Shown one piece after another: positions 40,055 through 50,419 of a stretch of DNA of 64,000 nucleotides. A program made the translations under genes and the position numbers. The notes beneath the pieces are model-generated. The model was not told the origin of the DNA. It made no database searches and worked only from the letters and a program-made list of their open reading frames with translations. Source of the stretch: Vibrio tasmaniensis (GTDB taxonomy: Bacteria; Pseudomonadota; Gammaproteobacteria; Enterobacterales; Vibrionaceae). Positions within the stretch are counted from its first letter, which is position 1. Every line of letters starts with the position of its first letter. The stretch spans positions 310,001 to 374,000 of the forward strand of contig NZ_AP025510.1 in the NCBI RefSeq assembly GCF_024347635.1. The letters run 5' to 3'.

Positions 40055-41188
40055 TTAGTCAGTGGTCGGATATTGTTGAACAAGACGTCGCTCTTCTTGC
40101 CACGCAGCGAATAAGCTCTTGAAAGAGGGAGTCTTATGGCCTCGTTGTTTTTGCTGAGCGCCAATATCAAAAAGAATGCGGTATTGCAGAAGTAGCGTAG
40201 AAAATATCTCTCGCAGCGGTGTGTTGCGATCCCAGATGTGCCCGGCTTCGCTACTCGCACCATTGACCTCAAGGATCGTGAAATCCTCGCCGTTCATTAG
40301 GCTGTGTATGTCCTTAAACTTGACGTCGAGTCGGCCAAAATGAAAACCATCGAAGTCATCGAATATCTCGTCTAAACGCTCTGTTAGAGCCTGAGTGATG
40401 TATTGATTGCCGTCTCGGAAGATGCAGCCACGGCTATGGCTACCTGCGAACGCGAGTTGGAACTCTTCGCCCTCTGCGAGCACTTGATCCAATTTATCTT
40501 CATGTCTCGGTAGATAAAGGTGACTAAGCTGCCCTGCACGCGGGCTATTTTCAATTAACTGCTTGAGTGTCGACTTGCCATCACCCATCACCATTGGCGC
40601 ATACTTGAGTGTGATCGAGATGATCTCGCCTTGCTTTTTATTTGGGTAGCGAACATAGAAAACACCCGCTTCGGCTTGATAAGGCGCCTTTTCTTGCAAT
40701 AGAAAGCGAGCGTTATTTGGGAAAGATTCAACATACTGCTCAAGTTGATCTTGTGTGTTGATCAGCTTGACGCCAACACCTCGGCAGCCAAGATCCGGTT
40801 TGGCCACAATCGGGAAATCGAGATCGGATTGTATGAGTGCGCGGCGTGCATCTTCAGCTTGTTTCTTACTGCTGAGATCCGTTTTGGTTAGGGTAATGAA
40901 CGGTGAGATCCAACGTTGACTTGAAGATCCGGCAAGGCTCAATATCTCGTGCTTTGATTCGCCGACCATACCACTGAGTTTGATGCTCGGATTGGCGATG
41001 AGCGGGAGCGCCCAGTCAAAGTGTCGTAACCCTTGTATCAGGCTTTGAATCACCACTGGCGTGTAGAAAAACCAAGTTGGAAGAAACTCATAAGGAGAGA
41101 CACTGCGCACGGTATCTTTTTCAAGCAGGGGCATGCCTGCATTAATTTGATGTGCGGGAATGATGCGAATATCTTGCGGTGAACTCAT
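40055..41188 (-). CDS. ATP-grasp family ligase
   Basis: A 377-residue protein with an ATP-grasp fold (about residues 120-330): FPIVAKPDLGCRGVGVKL binds ATP, and LDVKFKDI and ILEVNGASSEAGHIWD supply the metal ligands. Ligases of this type join a carboxylate to an amine (D-Ala-D-Ala ligase relatives); the substrate is unknown. The N-terminal 100 residues are unusual, with hydrophobic and aromatic stretches. The gene overlaps dedA by 4 bases. Confidence 0.82.
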   Translation of the reverse strand: MSSPQDIRIIPAHQINAGMPLLEKDTVRSVSPYEFLPTWFFYTPVVIQSLIQGLRHFDWALPLIANPSIKLSGMVGESKHEILSLAGSSSQRWISPFITLTKTDLSSKKQAEDARRALIQSDLDFPIVAKPDLGCRGVGVKLINTQDQLEQYVESFPNNARFLLQEKAPYQAEAGVFYVRYPNKKQGEIISITLKYAPMVMGDGKSTLKQLIENSPRAGQLSHLYLPRHEDKLDQVLAEGEEFQLAFAGSHSRGCIFRDGNQYITQALTERLDEIFDDFDGFHFGRLDVKFKDIHSLMNGEDFTILEVNGASSEAGHIWDRNTPLREIFSTLLLQYRILFDIGAQQKQRGHKTPSFKSLFAAWQEERRLVQQYPTTD

Positions 41189-41772
41189 GATAATCCTCTA
41201 GAGTAGGTTTTATTCATTAATCGATTACCGATAAACAGCAAAGCGATGGCACACGGGATGATGATCCATTGATATTCAGAGGCTTGCAGCCACGCTGATG
41301 TCCCTAAATAGTAGATGGCAGAGAAGACAATGCCAGTCCAGAGCGCAGTGGCACTAATAACGGCAAACAAGAAAGTAGGCAGTGGGATGGCGAAAAAGCC
41401 ACTTAAGGTAAAACCGACGGTACGAAGCCCGGGAATAAAGCGGATGATAAACAGACTGCTGAACGCGTTTTGACGTAATTTAAAGCGAAGTGCACGAAAG
41501 TACTTATTAGTGAGAGCTTTGTAACGAACGCCTCGGAAATAACGTCCTGATTTACCTAGGTAATAAAGACCGAGATCACCAGTGGCAATGCCGATAAAAA
41601 TGGCAAGTAACGCATATTGAGGAAGCATTAATCCTTGAGTGGCTAAACCGGCAGCGGTAACAATCGCCAGATCTTCAAGCAGGTAAGAAAGCGCGATAAT
41701 GCCAAGCATCAGCCATAACAGCGACTCCTCCCCTGAATTTAACCATGCTTGAATGCTCTCGATGGTGCCCAT
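41185..41772 (-). CDS. DedA family membrane protein
   Basis: A 195-residue inner-membrane protein with about four to five hydrophobic segments. It shows the DedA signature FIIRFIPGLRTVGFTLSGFF. DedA proteins are implicated in flipping undecaprenyl phosphate or phospholipids and in proton-dependent envelope homeostasis. The ATG at 41772 follows AAGGACATTTG. First gene of the operon that ends with olsF; a lipid transport step fits that setting. Confidence 0.85.
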   Translation of the reverse strand: MGTIESIQAWLNSGEESLLWLMLGIIALSYLLEDLAIVTAAGLATQGLMLPQYALLAIFIGIATGDLGLYYLGKSGRYFRGVRYKALTNKYFRALRFKLRQNAFSSLFIIRFIPGLRTVGFTLSGFFAIPLPTFLFAVISATALWTGIVFSAIYYLGTSAWLQASEYQWIIIPCAIALLFIGNRLMNKTYSRGLS

Positions 41773-41798
41773 CAAATGTCCTTATCTATCCTATTAAC

Positions 41799-41818
41799 GA
41801 ATGACTTAATGGTCATTC
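41799..41818. promoter_or_regulatory. Palindromic operator-like site upstream of the dedA-olsF operon
   Basis: GAATGAC-TTAATG-GTCATTC is a perfect 7-bp dyad, 27 bases before the first gene of the operon. This half-site (GAATGA) resembles operators of TetR-family repressors. No regulator gene is nearby. Confidence 0.45.
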
Positions 41819-42024
41819 ATTGAGTGTAGTAAATTAAATAGACAGGAGGAGCTGAGAAAAACTTACAGATGATTGAGGATTTTTTGTGCGAGCTTGATTC
41901 AATCCGTGGTTTGAAATACGTTGTTTAAGTCGATCTTAAAGCGAAAAATATGGTGATTTTAAAGTGGATCTATCGAGTATTTGGCGTTGAAAGCAGGGCG
42001 TTGGATATGGGGATCCCATATGAA
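41819..42024. other. Intergenic region between dedA and cpdB
   Basis: About 205 bases upstream of the dedA operon with no credible gene. It should hold the minus-strand promoter; I cannot place -35/-10 with confidence. Confidence 0.4.
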
Positions 42025-42058
42025 AAAGAAAAAGGCTGAGTCGTTAAACTCAGCCTTT
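42025..42058 (-). terminator. Minus-strand terminator of cpdB
   Basis: Stem AAAGGCTGAGT / ACTCAGCCTTT with a T-rich stretch on the minus strand, about 30 bases after the cpdB stop. Confidence 0.88.
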
Positions 42059-42089
42059 CAGAACATTAACTATCGATTACTTAAGCAAT

Positions 42090-44066
42090 CTATTTAGTTA
42101 GGTCAATTTGGTAAACAGCAAAACCAACATCGTCAGTCGCAACACGTTTCATCGGGTATTGACCCTTCTCTTTGATGAACTCTGCCGCTTTCTCGCTTGG
42201 AGACGTTTCAAAGCGGATATCTAACTTTTTATCCGTTTTGATTGGCGCAAATGACCAGTTGTTATCAGCCGTTGGGCTCACTTGACCTTGCTCTTTGCTC
42301 ACTCGAGAGATGTAGTTCGCTAGAACAGTACGGTTCTCATCTGGTGCATCAAATGCGATGAAGTCTTCACCCGTACCAGGGAACTTATTGCTGTATGCAC
42401 GGTAGTTGTTGGTCGCGATAATGAAGTCTTGCTTCATATCGATTGGCTTACCTTGGTAAGTTAGACCAACGATACGCTCAGAATCTTCGTTAATAACTTT
42501 ACAGTTACCATCGTATTTTGCTGGCTGTGTAACATCAATTTGGTACTCAACGCCATCGATAACATCAAAGTTGTAAGTGCGGAAGCCATCCCAATCAATA
42601 AGCTGCTGAGGTGCAGTGTTGTTTACGTCGATTTGTTGGAATTGACCTGTAGTACACTCTAGCCACTCTTTTACTTCTTTACCGGTTACCTTCATCGCAA
42701 CTAGCGTGTTCGGGTAAAGGTATAAGTCAGCCGCGTTACGGAACGTTAGTTGACCAGACTCTACTTCAGTAAAGTTCGCTGGGTCATTCTTACGGCCACC
42801 CGCTTTAAATGGAGCGGCTGCTGAAAGGACAGGAATATCGGCTAGATCAGGGTCACCTTGAATGAAACGCTCTACGTAATCTTTTTGTGCAAGGTTAACA
42901 ATCTGTACTGTTGGATCGTCTTGAACAAGTGCCAAGAAGCTGTACATCACGTCGCTTGCTTTACCGATTGGTTGGTTAACGAAATCACGTGTACCTATGT
43001 GATCTGCTTCTAGTGCTTTAACGATACCAGCATCAGCGTCAGCGAGAGATTTCTTTTCGATTTTGTCGTAGATAGGGCGTGCTTCTGATTGGCCTTTAAC
43101 GACTTCCCACTTACCGTCTTTTTGTGCAAGTGTTAGATCCATGACACCAACGTGGCTACCCCAACGACCAGGCATTACTGCTGCAACGCCATTCATTGTG
43201 CCCGTTTCGTTGTCGATGCCTTGAATGTCATCAAAACCTTTACCTGGGAACACGGCGTGAGAGTGGCCGAATGCGATTGCATCAATGCCGTCTACTTCAG
43301 ATAGGTAGAACGTTGAGTTTTCTTCGCCATTTTTGTATGGGTCAGTTGATACGCCTGAGTGAGGGATAGCAACGATTACTTCAGCGCCTTCCGCTTTCAT
43401 TTGAGGCACTAACTTGTTAGCTGTCTCAATGATATCGCGAGCGGTCACTTTGCCTTCAAGGTTTTTCTTATCCCACGTCATGATTTGTGGCGGAACAAAA
43501 CCGATGTAACCCACTTTTACTTCATGTTTTACGCCAGCAGTATCTTCAAAGGTGTGTGTCTTGATGATGTAAGGCGTGAAGTAGTGTTCTTTGTTTTCTG
43601 CGTCGTAAACGTTAGCACTGATGTATGGGAAATCAGCGTCGTTGATAGACTCTTTTAGGAACTCAAGACCGTAGTTGAATTCATGGTTACCTAGGTTTGC
43701 AGCGTCGTAATTTAGTTGGTTCATTGCTTTATATGCAGGGTGAACTTCGCCCGCTTCGATGCCTTTGTCTGCCATGTAGTCACCCATAGGGCTACCTTGC
43801 AGCAAGTCACCGTTATCAACTAATACGCTGTTGGTTACTTCGCTTTGAGCTTCTTTTACTAGAGTTGCAGTACGTGCTAAGCCGATTTTTTTCGATGGCT
43901 TGTCTTTGTAGTAGTCGTAATCCATTAGGTTGGTATGGATATCCGTCGTTTCTACGACACGTAATTTAATCACTTCATCGGTATCTGGTGTTGTTGTACA
44001 GCCTGCTAAAGTCAGACCAAGACCCGCAAGTACAGCCAATGACAAAGGTTTCATTGCAACTTTCAT
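42090..44066 (-). CDS. cpdB: 2',3'-cyclic-nucleotide 2'-phosphodiesterase/3'-nucleotidase, with lipobox
   Basis: A 658-residue calcineurin-like metallophosphatase. The N-terminal metal domain has [28 protein letters not shown] and GNHEFNYG; the C-terminal 5'-nucleotidase domain has [13 protein letters not shown] and the aromatic substrate loop. It hydrolyses periplasmic 2',3'-cyclic nucleotides and 3'-AMP to salvage phosphate and nucleosides. The signal peptide ends in LTLAGC, so it is probably a lipoprotein here. The ATG at 44066 is preceded by GGAG; the frame is open upstream to 44210. Confidence 0.93.
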   Translation of the reverse strand: MKVAMKPLSLAVLAGLGLTLAGCTTTPDTDEVIKLRVVETTDIHTNLMDYDYYKDKPSKKIGLARTATLVKEAQSEVTNSVLVDNGDLLQGSPMGDYMADKGIEAGEVHPAYKAMNQLNYDAANLGNHEFNYGLEFLKESINDADFPYISANVYDAENKEHYFTPYIIKTHTFEDTAGVKHEVKVGYIGFVPPQIMTWDKKNLEGKVTARDIIETANKLVPQMKAEGAEVIVAIPHSGVSTDPYKNGEENSTFYLSEVDGIDAIAFGHSHAVFPGKGFDDIQGIDNETGTMNGVAAVMPGRWGSHVGVMDLTLAQKDGKWEVVKGQSEARPIYDKIEKKSLADADAGIVKALEADHIGTRDFVNQPIGKASDVMYSFLALVQDDPTVQIVNLAQKDYVERFIQGDPDLADIPVLSAAAPFKAGGRKNDPANFTEVESGQLTFRNAADLYLYPNTLVAMKVTGKEVKEWLECTTGQFQQIDVNNTAPQQLIDWDGFRTYNFDVIDGVEYQIDVTQPAKYDGNCKVINEDSERIVGLTYQGKPIDMKQDFIIATNNYRAYSNKFPGTGEDFIAFDAPDENRTVLANYISRVSKEQGQVSPTADNNWSFAPIKTDKKLDIRFETSPSEKAAEFIKEKGQYPMKRVATDDVGFAVYQIDLTK

Positions 44067-44517
44067 TTTGGAGCTCCAAAGTGGATTAGTAGAAAATTCG
44101 TTGCGTAATGTAACAAAATGGAATGAAACAATGATTACAACGAATGTTAATTCGTGACTTAGATCGATTCCTTTATGGTGTTCTGCAAGGCGCCTCCCAA
44201 AGCTGCTCAATCGATACGCAATTTATATCGATAATATTAGTCCATTCATTTCACCTGCTTATCGATAAATTCAGTCCCTTATCAGCTTTTCGAATAAAAA
44301 ATGAAATTTTAGAATTTCCAGTAATATGAGAGGCTCGTCATAATGCTTATATCAAGGACGTATCAGGCAGACGAATAGCAAGGATAGCTCAAAACGAAGC
44401 TTCTGTTTTCTTCTAGTGCCAATACTCCCATTCACTCAAGTGGATGAGTTAAATCCCATGCTTGGCAAGACTAAGTAATGAATTGCTCGTAACGCGAGCC
44501 TTAAAGGAAGCACTGAA
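44067..44517. other. Intergenic region between cpdB and cysD
   Basis: About 450 bases with no supported gene, divergent between cpdB and cysD. It is very AT-rich at 44200-44320. Confidence 0.5.
44316..44344 (+). promoter_or_regulatory. Candidate cysD promoter with weak -35
   Basis: TTCCAG at 44316-44321, 17-base spacer, CATAAT at 44339-44344. A poor -35 with AT-rich DNA upstream is typical of CysB-activated cys promoters. The CysB site is not resolvable by eye. Confidence 0.4.
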
Positions 44518-45426
44518 ATGGACCAAGAACGTTTAACCCACCTAAAACAGCTCGAAGCGGAAAGTATTCATATTATCCGTGAAGTGGCGGCTGAGTTCGA
44601 TAACCCAGTGATGATGTACTCCATCGGTAAAGATTCTTCTGTGATGCTTCATTTAGCTCGCAAAGCGTTTTATCCAGGCAAGATTCCATTCCCACTATTG
44701 CACGTTGATACGGATTGGAAATTCCGCGAGATGATTGAGTTTCGTGATCGTACGGCTAAAAAGTACGGCTTTGACCTTTTAGTACATAAGAACCCAGAAG
44801 GTATTGAGATGGGTTGTAGCCCATTCGTACATGGTTCTTCGAAGCACACGGACATCATGAAAACACAGGGCCTTAAGCAGGCGTTAAACAAGTACGGGTT
44901 CGATGCCGCTTTCGGTGGTGCACGTCGTGATGAAGAAAAATCTCGAGCGAAAGAGCGTGTTTATTCTTTCCGCGATAAGAACCATACATGGGATCCAAAG
45001 AATCAGCGTCCAGAGCTTTGGCATACCTACAACGGCCAGGTTAATAAGGGCGAAAGCATTCGTGTCTTCCCGCTATCTAACTGGACTGAGCTCGATATCT
45101 GGCAATACATCTACCTAGAGAGCATCGATATTGTTCCACTTTACCTTTCAGATAAACGTCCTGTGGTTGAGCGTGATGGCATGCTGATCATGGTTGATGA
45201 TGACCGTATGGAACTGCAAGAAGGTGAAGTGATTGAAGAGAAAAGCGTTCGTTTTCGTACTTTAGGCTGTTACCCATTAACCGGAGCGGTTGAATCTGAG
45301 GCGAATACGCTAACAGGCATTATTGAAGAAATGCTGGTGGCGACGTCTAGTGAGCGTCAAGGTCGAGCGATTGACCATGATCAGTCGGGCTCTATGGAGC
45401 TGAAAAAGCGCCAAGGTTATTTCTAA
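44518..45426 (+). CDS. cysD: Sulfate adenylyltransferase subunit 2
   Basis: A 302-residue CysD, the catalytic half of ATP sulfurylase that makes adenosine 5'-phosphosulfate from ATP and sulfate. It has the PP-loop-like [20 protein letters not shown] and the [20 protein letters not shown] pattern. It works with the GTPase CysN. First gene of the operon cysD-cysN-SLC13-cysC, with AAAGGAAGC upstream. Confidence 0.97.
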   Translation: MDQERLTHLKQLEAESIHIIREVAAEFDNPVMMYSIGKDSSVMLHLARKAFYPGKIPFPLLHVDTDWKFREMIEFRDRTAKKYGFDLLVHKNPEGIEMGCSPFVHGSSKHTDIMKTQGLKQALNKYGFDAAFGGARRDEEKSRAKERVYSFRDKNHTWDPKNQRPELWHTYNGQVNKGESIRVFPLSNWTELDIWQYIYLESIDIVPLYLSDKRPVVERDGMLIMVDDDRMELQEGEVIEEKSVRFRTLGCYPLTGAVESEANTLTGIIEEMLVATSSERQGRAIDHDQSGSMELKKRQGYF

Positions 45427-45444
45427 GAATCTAAGGAAAGAAAA

Positions 45445-46875
45445 ATGAATAGTGCAGTAGAAGCCGAATTGGCTGAACTAGGGATTGAAGGTTATCTAAG
45501 TCAGCATCAGCATAAATCTATGCTTAGATTTTTAACTTGTGGCTCGGTAGATGATGGTAAAAGTACCTTAATCGGCCGCTTACTCCATGATACAAAACAG
45601 ATTTATGAAGATCAGCTAGCGGCGGTTCACTCAGATAGCCAACGAGTGGGTACCACAGGTGAGAAGCCTGACTTGGCACTGCTTGTTGATGGTCTGCAGG
45701 CTGAGCGTGAACAAGGGATTACGATCGATGTGGCTTATCGCTACTTCTCGACTCAAAAGCGTAAATTCATTATTGCTGATACCCCAGGGCATGAGCAGTA
45801 CACGCGTAACATGGCAACCGGCGCTTCAACGTGTGATCTGGCTGTGATCTTGATTGATGCTCGTAAGGGCGTTCTGGATCAAACACGTCGTCACTCGTTT
45901 ATTTCTAACCTGCTTGGTTTGAAGCATTTCATCGTCGCAGTCAACAAAATGGATCTCGTCGAGTACTCGCAAGATCGTTTTGAGGAGATTCGCGATCAGT
46001 ATCTAGAGTTTGCTGAAAACCTAGAAGGCGAAACTAACATTCAGATTCTGCCAGTTTCGGCGCTTGAAGGCATCAACGTTGCTGCACCAAGTAAAGAGCT
46101 GGCATGGTTCGAAGGCCCATCTCTATTAGAAGTGCTAGAGAACGTAGACATTGACCAAAAACGCTCTGCGGGTGAATTCCGATTCCCTGTGCAGTATGTC
46201 AATCGTCCTAACTTAGATTTTCGTGGCTTTGCCGGCACAGTGGCTTCTGGTCGTGTTAGCGTCGGTGATGAAATCAAGGCATTGCCTTCAGGTAAAACCT
46301 CGAAGGTGGCAAGCATTGTGACCTTTGATGGTGAACTTGAATCAGCACAAGCCGGTTTGGCGGTAACGCTGACTCTTGAAGATGAGATCGATATCAGTCG
46401 TGGTGATTTGATTGTGCTGGAAAACGCACAAATTGAATCTACTAACCATGTATTGGCTGACATCGTGTGGATGACAGAACAACCACTGCAACCGGGCAAA
46501 GCTTACGACATCAAAATCGCAGGCAAGAAAACCGTCGGTCAGGTTGAAACGGTTCGTCACCAATATGACATCAACAACCTGTCGACTCACGCTGTCGATG
46601 AGTTGCCACTGAATGGCATTGGCTTGTGTGAATGGTCACTGAACGAGACTGTCGCGCTGGATAAATACCGTGAGAGTGCTGATACCGGTGGTTTCATCGT
46701 TATCGACCGATTAACTAACGTGACGGTTGGTGCGGGTTTGATTCGAGACCGTTTGGACTCTGTTGAACAGCAAGTTGGCAACTTCTCTGCATTTGAACTT
46801 GAGTTCAACGCATTGGTACGCAAGCACTTCCCTCATTGGGATGCCAAAGATCTAAGCCAACTACTGAAGTCATAA
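45445..46875 (+). CDS. cysN: Sulfate adenylyltransferase subunit 1 (GTPase)
   Basis: A 476-residue EF-Tu-like GTPase that couples GTP hydrolysis to sulfate activation by CysD. G1 is [14 protein letters not shown]3 [12 protein letters not shown], and G4 NKMDLV; beta-barrel domains follow. Starts 18 bases after cysD. Confidence 0.97.
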   Translation: MNSAVEAELAELGIEGYLSQHQHKSMLRFLTCGSVDDGKSTLIGRLLHDTKQIYEDQLAAVHSDSQRVGTTGEKPDLALLVDGLQAEREQGITIDVAYRYFSTQKRKFIIADTPGHEQYTRNMATGASTCDLAVILIDARKGVLDQTRRHSFISNLLGLKHFIVAVNKMDLVEYSQDRFEEIRDQYLEFAENLEGETNIQILPVSALEGINVAAPSKELAWFEGPSLLEVLENVDIDQKRSAGEFRFPVQYVNRPNLDFRGFAGTVASGRVSVGDEIKALPSGKTSKVASIVTFDGELESAQAGLAVTLTLEDEIDISRGDLIVLENAQIESTNHVLADIVWMTEQPLQPGKAYDIKIAGKKTVGQVETVRHQYDINNLSTHAVDELPLNGIGLCEWSLNETVALDKYRESADTGGFIVIDRLTNVTVGAGLIRDRLDSVEQQVGNFSAFELEFNALVRKHFPHWDAKDLSQLLKS

Positions 46876-46940
46876 ACGACCAAGTACCAGCTTATTGAAT
46901 CAGGCGGAAACCGATCGTTTCCGCCATAAAGGACGGGTAT

Positions 46941-48665
46941 ATGTGGCAACAAGGATTTGTATTAGCGATTTTGCTCGGCATCATTACTTGCCTGCTCGTT
47001 ACCCGTATTAAGCCAAGCTTTATCTTTGCTGGCGCGGCGTTTATTGCTTTTATGGCTGGCATGATCGACTTGTCGAGCCTAGCCAATAATTTCACTAACT
47101 CCTCGTTACTGACTTTAATTCTTCTGATCCTCGCATCAAGTGCGTTGGAGAAAACTCGCTTAATCAGCTGGGTTAGCCGTAATATCTCTGAAGGCCGGCT
47201 AGGCACAGTAGTTGCGAAGTTGGGTATTTCCACAGCGTTACTTTCTTCTTTTACCAATAACACCGCGGTGGTTGTCTCTTTGATCGGGGCGATCAAACGT
47301 AATCAACAACATGCGCCATCTAAATTACTTATTCCTTTGTCATATGCTGCCATCTTAGGTGGAACACTGACATTGATCGGCACCTCTACCAACTTGATCA
47401 TCAATAGCTTTGTTGAAGATGCAGGACTACCGAGCTTAAACTTTTTCACGCCAACCTTGATCGGTCTAGCTGTCTTAGTCGGTGGTGTGTTGATCCTTAT
47501 CCCTCTGAGTTACTTCTTACCAAGCTACGATGATGGATCGCAGGACGATCTACCTTACTTCTTAGAAGCAAGAGTGGAGCCCGGCTCACCGTTAGTTGGC
47601 CGCAGCGTCAGTGAGAACAACCTTCGAGCACTGAGAAAACTGTTTTTAGCGGAAGTGATTCGCGACGGTAAAACTACAGCTTCGATTGACCCTGATTTTA
47701 TACTACAAGCTCGTGACCGACTGCTGTTTTGTGGCGATGTCGAAAGCGTTGCAACACTGCAAGAAATTCAAGGATTAACCCTGTTTGGTCAGCATCACCT
47801 AAATGGCCAGAGTTTTGTTGAAGTAGTAGTGAGTTCTTCGGCAAGCTTCTGTAATAAAACCCTCAAAACCAGCCAGTTTAGAGATCGTTTCGATGCGGTT
47901 GTGGTTGCTATTCGTCGTGGTCACGAACGCCTTGAAGGTGGGCTAGGGAATATCACATTAACCGCTGGTGATACCTTGATTTTGGTTCCTGGCAAACGCT
48001 TTGAAGAGCAGCGCCAGCAACACAACAAAGAGTTTGTGTTGATGAATGACTTGGATTCGAGTGCCAAGCTTGATGCCGATAAATCGACGTTCGTGTTGCT
48101 CGGTTTTGCCAGTGTTATTGGGTTATCGCTCGCCGATGTAGTCCCGATCATTAAAGGGCTCGCGGGATTTTTATTATTGCTGGTGGCATTTGGTGTAGTG
48201 CAACTGGGTGAGCTTCGTCGCCGTTTTCCTGTTGATATTGTGGTGATCGTTGGTTCGGCACTCTCTATTGCTCAACTGATGATTTCATCTGGGCTGTCTG
48301 AGCGTATGGGGCTGATGTTTATGGAAGCCTTTAATGGCTGGGGTGTGTTCGGTGCGTTAGTCGCGACCTATTTTATGACCTTGGTTCTGACAGAATTGGT
48401 GACCAATAATGCGGCCGCAGCACTCTCGTTCCCAATCGGCTATAGCATGGCTATCGGCTATGGCGTTGACCCTATGCCATTCATCATGGCGGTTCTGTTT
48501 GGTGCCAGTGCCAGCTTTATTTCGCCATACGGCTACCAAACCAATTTACTTGTTTATAGCGTAGGTAATTACCATCTCACGGATTATCTACGTATCGGCA
48601 TCCCAATCTCTATTGTCTATTCGGGCTTGGTGCTGACCCTAATTCCTTACTTTTTCCCATTTTAA
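46941..48665 (+). CDS. SLC13 family permease with RCK_C domains, probable sulfate transporter
   Basis: A 574-residue inner-membrane protein. Two hydrophobic halves carry the DASS/SLC13 helices (SSFTNNTAVVVSLIGAIKRN; GTLTLIGTSTNLIINSFVED; ELVTNNAAAALSFP), interrupted at about residues 200-380 by two soluble TrkA-C/RCK_C domains (PGSPLVGRSVSENNLRALRK; LTAGDTLILVPGKRFEE). SLC13 members move dicarboxylates or sulfate with sodium. Position inside the cysDNC operon makes sulfate the likely substrate; that is inference. Confidence 0.85.
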   Translation: MWQQGFVLAILLGIITCLLVTRIKPSFIFAGAAFIAFMAGMIDLSSLANNFTNSSLLTLILLILASSALEKTRLISWVSRNISEGRLGTVVAKLGISTALLSSFTNNTAVVVSLIGAIKRNQQHAPSKLLIPLSYAAILGGTLTLIGTSTNLIINSFVEDAGLPSLNFFTPTLIGLAVLVGGVLILIPLSYFLPSYDDGSQDDLPYFLEARVEPGSPLVGRSVSENNLRALRKLFLAEVIRDGKTTASIDPDFILQARDRLLFCGDVESVATLQEIQGLTLFGQHHLNGQSFVEVVVSSSASFCNKTLKTSQFRDRFDAVVVAIRRGHERLEGGLGNITLTAGDTLILVPGKRFEEQRQQHNKEFVLMNDLDSSAKLDADKSTFVLLGFASVIGLSLADVVPIIKGLAGFLLLLVAFGVVQLGELRRRFPVDIVVIVGSALSIAQLMISSGLSERMGLMFMEAFNGWGVFGALVATYFMTLVLTELVTNNAAAALSFPIGYSMAIGYGVDPMPFIMAVLFGASASFISPYGYQTNLLVYSVGNYHLTDYLRIGIPISIVYSGLVLTLIPYFFPF

Positions 48666-48689
48666 TGCTGTTTATTTAAAGGACTAATT

Positions 48690-49310
48690 ATGACCGCAAT
48701 ACTCAAACCAAAAGATGAGAATGTTGTGTGGCATCAACACTCGATTGATAAAGCATTTCGCTCTAATCTGAAATCACAAAAGCCAGCCGTGCTCTGGTTC
48801 ACGGGATTATCTGGTTCTGGGAAGTCGACAGTCGCTGGAGCATTAGAAAATCGCTTGGCACAGCTTGGTTACCATACTTACTTATTGGATGGCGACAATG
48901 TCCGTCATGGATTATGTAGCGACTTGGGCTTCTCTGAGCAAGACCGTCGAGAGAATATTCGTCGTATTGGTGAGCTCGCTAAGTTGATGGCGGATGCAGG
49001 TTTGATCGTGTTGTCTGCTTTTATTTCTCCACATCAAGCTGAAAGACAGTTAGTGCGAGATTTGCTGCCCGAAGGCGAGTTTTTAGAGGTGTTTGTGAAC
49101 ACGCCACTCGAGGTTTGTGAGCAGCGTGACCCGAAAGGTCTGTATAAGAAAGCACGTGCGGGAGAAATCCCGAACTTCACAGGTATTAGTTCAGCTTATG
49201 AAGCGCCTCGCAACCCAGAAATCGACTTACCGGCGGGCGAAAAGACACTCGATGAACTGGTCGAATTGTGTATTGATGCTTTAGAGAAACGTAATATTTT
49301 AGCCAACTGA
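48690..49310 (+). CDS. cysC: Adenylyl-sulfate kinase
   Basis: A 206-residue APS kinase that phosphorylates APS to PAPS. Walker A is GLSGSGKST, and [15 protein letters not shown] is the substrate loop. Last gene of the sulfate activation operon, 24 bases after the permease. Confidence 0.97.
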   Translation: MTAILKPKDENVVWHQHSIDKAFRSNLKSQKPAVLWFTGLSGSGKSTVAGALENRLAQLGYHTYLLDGDNVRHGLCSDLGFSEQDRRENIRRIGELAKLMADAGLIVLSAFISPHQAERQLVRDLLPEGEFLEVFVNTPLEVCEQRDPKGLYKKARAGEIPNFTGISSAYEAPRNPEIDLPAGEKTLDELVELCIDALEKRNILAN

Positions 49311-49437
49311 GATCGCTGGTACGACTAAGGCTGCTCTCCTGCTTATTCTCGGCGGATAAATAGTGCAGCTTTGGTTTACCGAGACAAGAAACCTATCCTC
49401 TAGATTCTCTTTACCCTTATCAAGACTCTTCACTGTG

Positions 49438-49480
49438 TACACCGTCTGTTTTTTACAGTATCGACTGTCTAGACGGTGTA
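49438..49480. repeat. Nested inverted repeat at the 3' end of the TIGR03899 gene
   Basis: TACACCGTCT (49438-49447) and AGACGGTGTA (49471-49480) are perfect 10-bp arms. Inside, ACAGT (49455) and ACTGT (49464) form a second stem around ATCG. One outer arm is in the last codons of the TIGR03899 gene. No T-run follows on either strand, so it is not a clear terminator. Confidence 0.6.
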
Positions 49481-50419
49481 ATTCACACTGCTTTTCACTT
49501 CTGTCTGAACCGTGAATTTCTGGCTCAATAGCGCAATCAGTTGGTCGTAATACTGCGTGTTAGGCTTGTTGCCAAGTAAGTTGCAAAGCTCATTGCCTGT
49601 AGGGCTGAATCGGTAGTAAATCAGCTTCACCCCTTTTGATAATGGTGCCAGTGACATGCCCTTACCTTGATAAGTTAAGTGCAGAGCTGGATCGAAATCA
49701 ATCTCTCCAGATTCTAATTCTGTGCCCAGAATAATCCCAAGTTCAATCAAGTGGAGCAAGCTAGAGTAGGGCAGGTTGTGTCCACCAAGATTGATGGTGT
49801 TGGTGGTGTCCCTTTTACCAAAACTGAAGATTCCAGCATGGGATTTAAAACCGAGTAAAAGCTTTCTGCTGTTATCGCTACCAAAGCTACAGCCAAGTGA
49901 TGCCGCTCTTTGCAGAGTGAGTGCTTCTTTCGGTGTCATATCTTGTAAGATCTTCAGCGCCTTCATTGACGTTGAGCCTGGGTTGGTCACTTCTCTCTTT
50001 AGTACCTGAGCCCATAGCCTCTGCATCGAGGTATTGTGGATCTCTTGTGCCATATCGAAGAAACGGTATAGCCAGTCCTGATCAGGGTCTCCAGCAGCTT
50101 CATCCTTACATGAAGAGTGCGCCAACTTTAGAATCTGTTCTAGATTCTTTTGACGAAGTTCTTTACGTTTTCTTTCTCGTAATAGTGCTCGTTCGATAAG
50201 GGTACTCTCACCTTTATCGCTTGGTTTTGCACTATGACTAAGTAAGGAATCGAGGCCGAAGCTTTGTGCTATGTGCAGCATTCTGCTTGCACTGTCGGCA
50301 ATATGAGGTTTTTTCTCATGCTTGGGCTGTGTATCGCTAGCATGCTCAATGATCACTGGCTGTTTGGTTTCTGACATAAGAGTACCGTTAGGAGATGACT
50401 CAATACCAATCGTAGTCAA
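49469..50419 (-). CDS. TIGR03899 family protein
   Basis: A protein of about 316 residues matching TIGR03899, a Vibrio-type family of unknown function. A charged N-terminal part (LRERKRKELRQKNLEQILKL) is followed by a DUF2806-like region (DWLYRFFDMAQEIHNTSMQR; LWAQVLKREVTNPGSTSMKA). TTG at 50419 has a plausible GGTGAG box eight bases upstream; an ATG at 50377 without a clear box is the alternative start. It stands alone. Confidence 0.72.
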   Translation of the reverse strand: MTTIGIESSPNGTLMSETKQPVIIEHASDTQPKHEKKPHIADSASRMLHIAQSFGLDSLLSHSAKPSDKGESTLIERALLRERKRKELRQKNLEQILKLAHSSCKDEAAGDPDQDWLYRFFDMAQEIHNTSMQRLWAQVLKREVTNPGSTSMKALKILQDMTPKEALTLQRAASLGCSFGSDNSRKLLLGFKSHAGIFSFGKRDTTNTINLGGHNLPYSSLLHLIELGIILGTELESGEIDFDPALHLTYQGKGMSLAPLSKGVKLIYYRFSPTGNELCNLLGNKPNTQYYDQLIALLSQKFTVQTEVKSSVNYTV

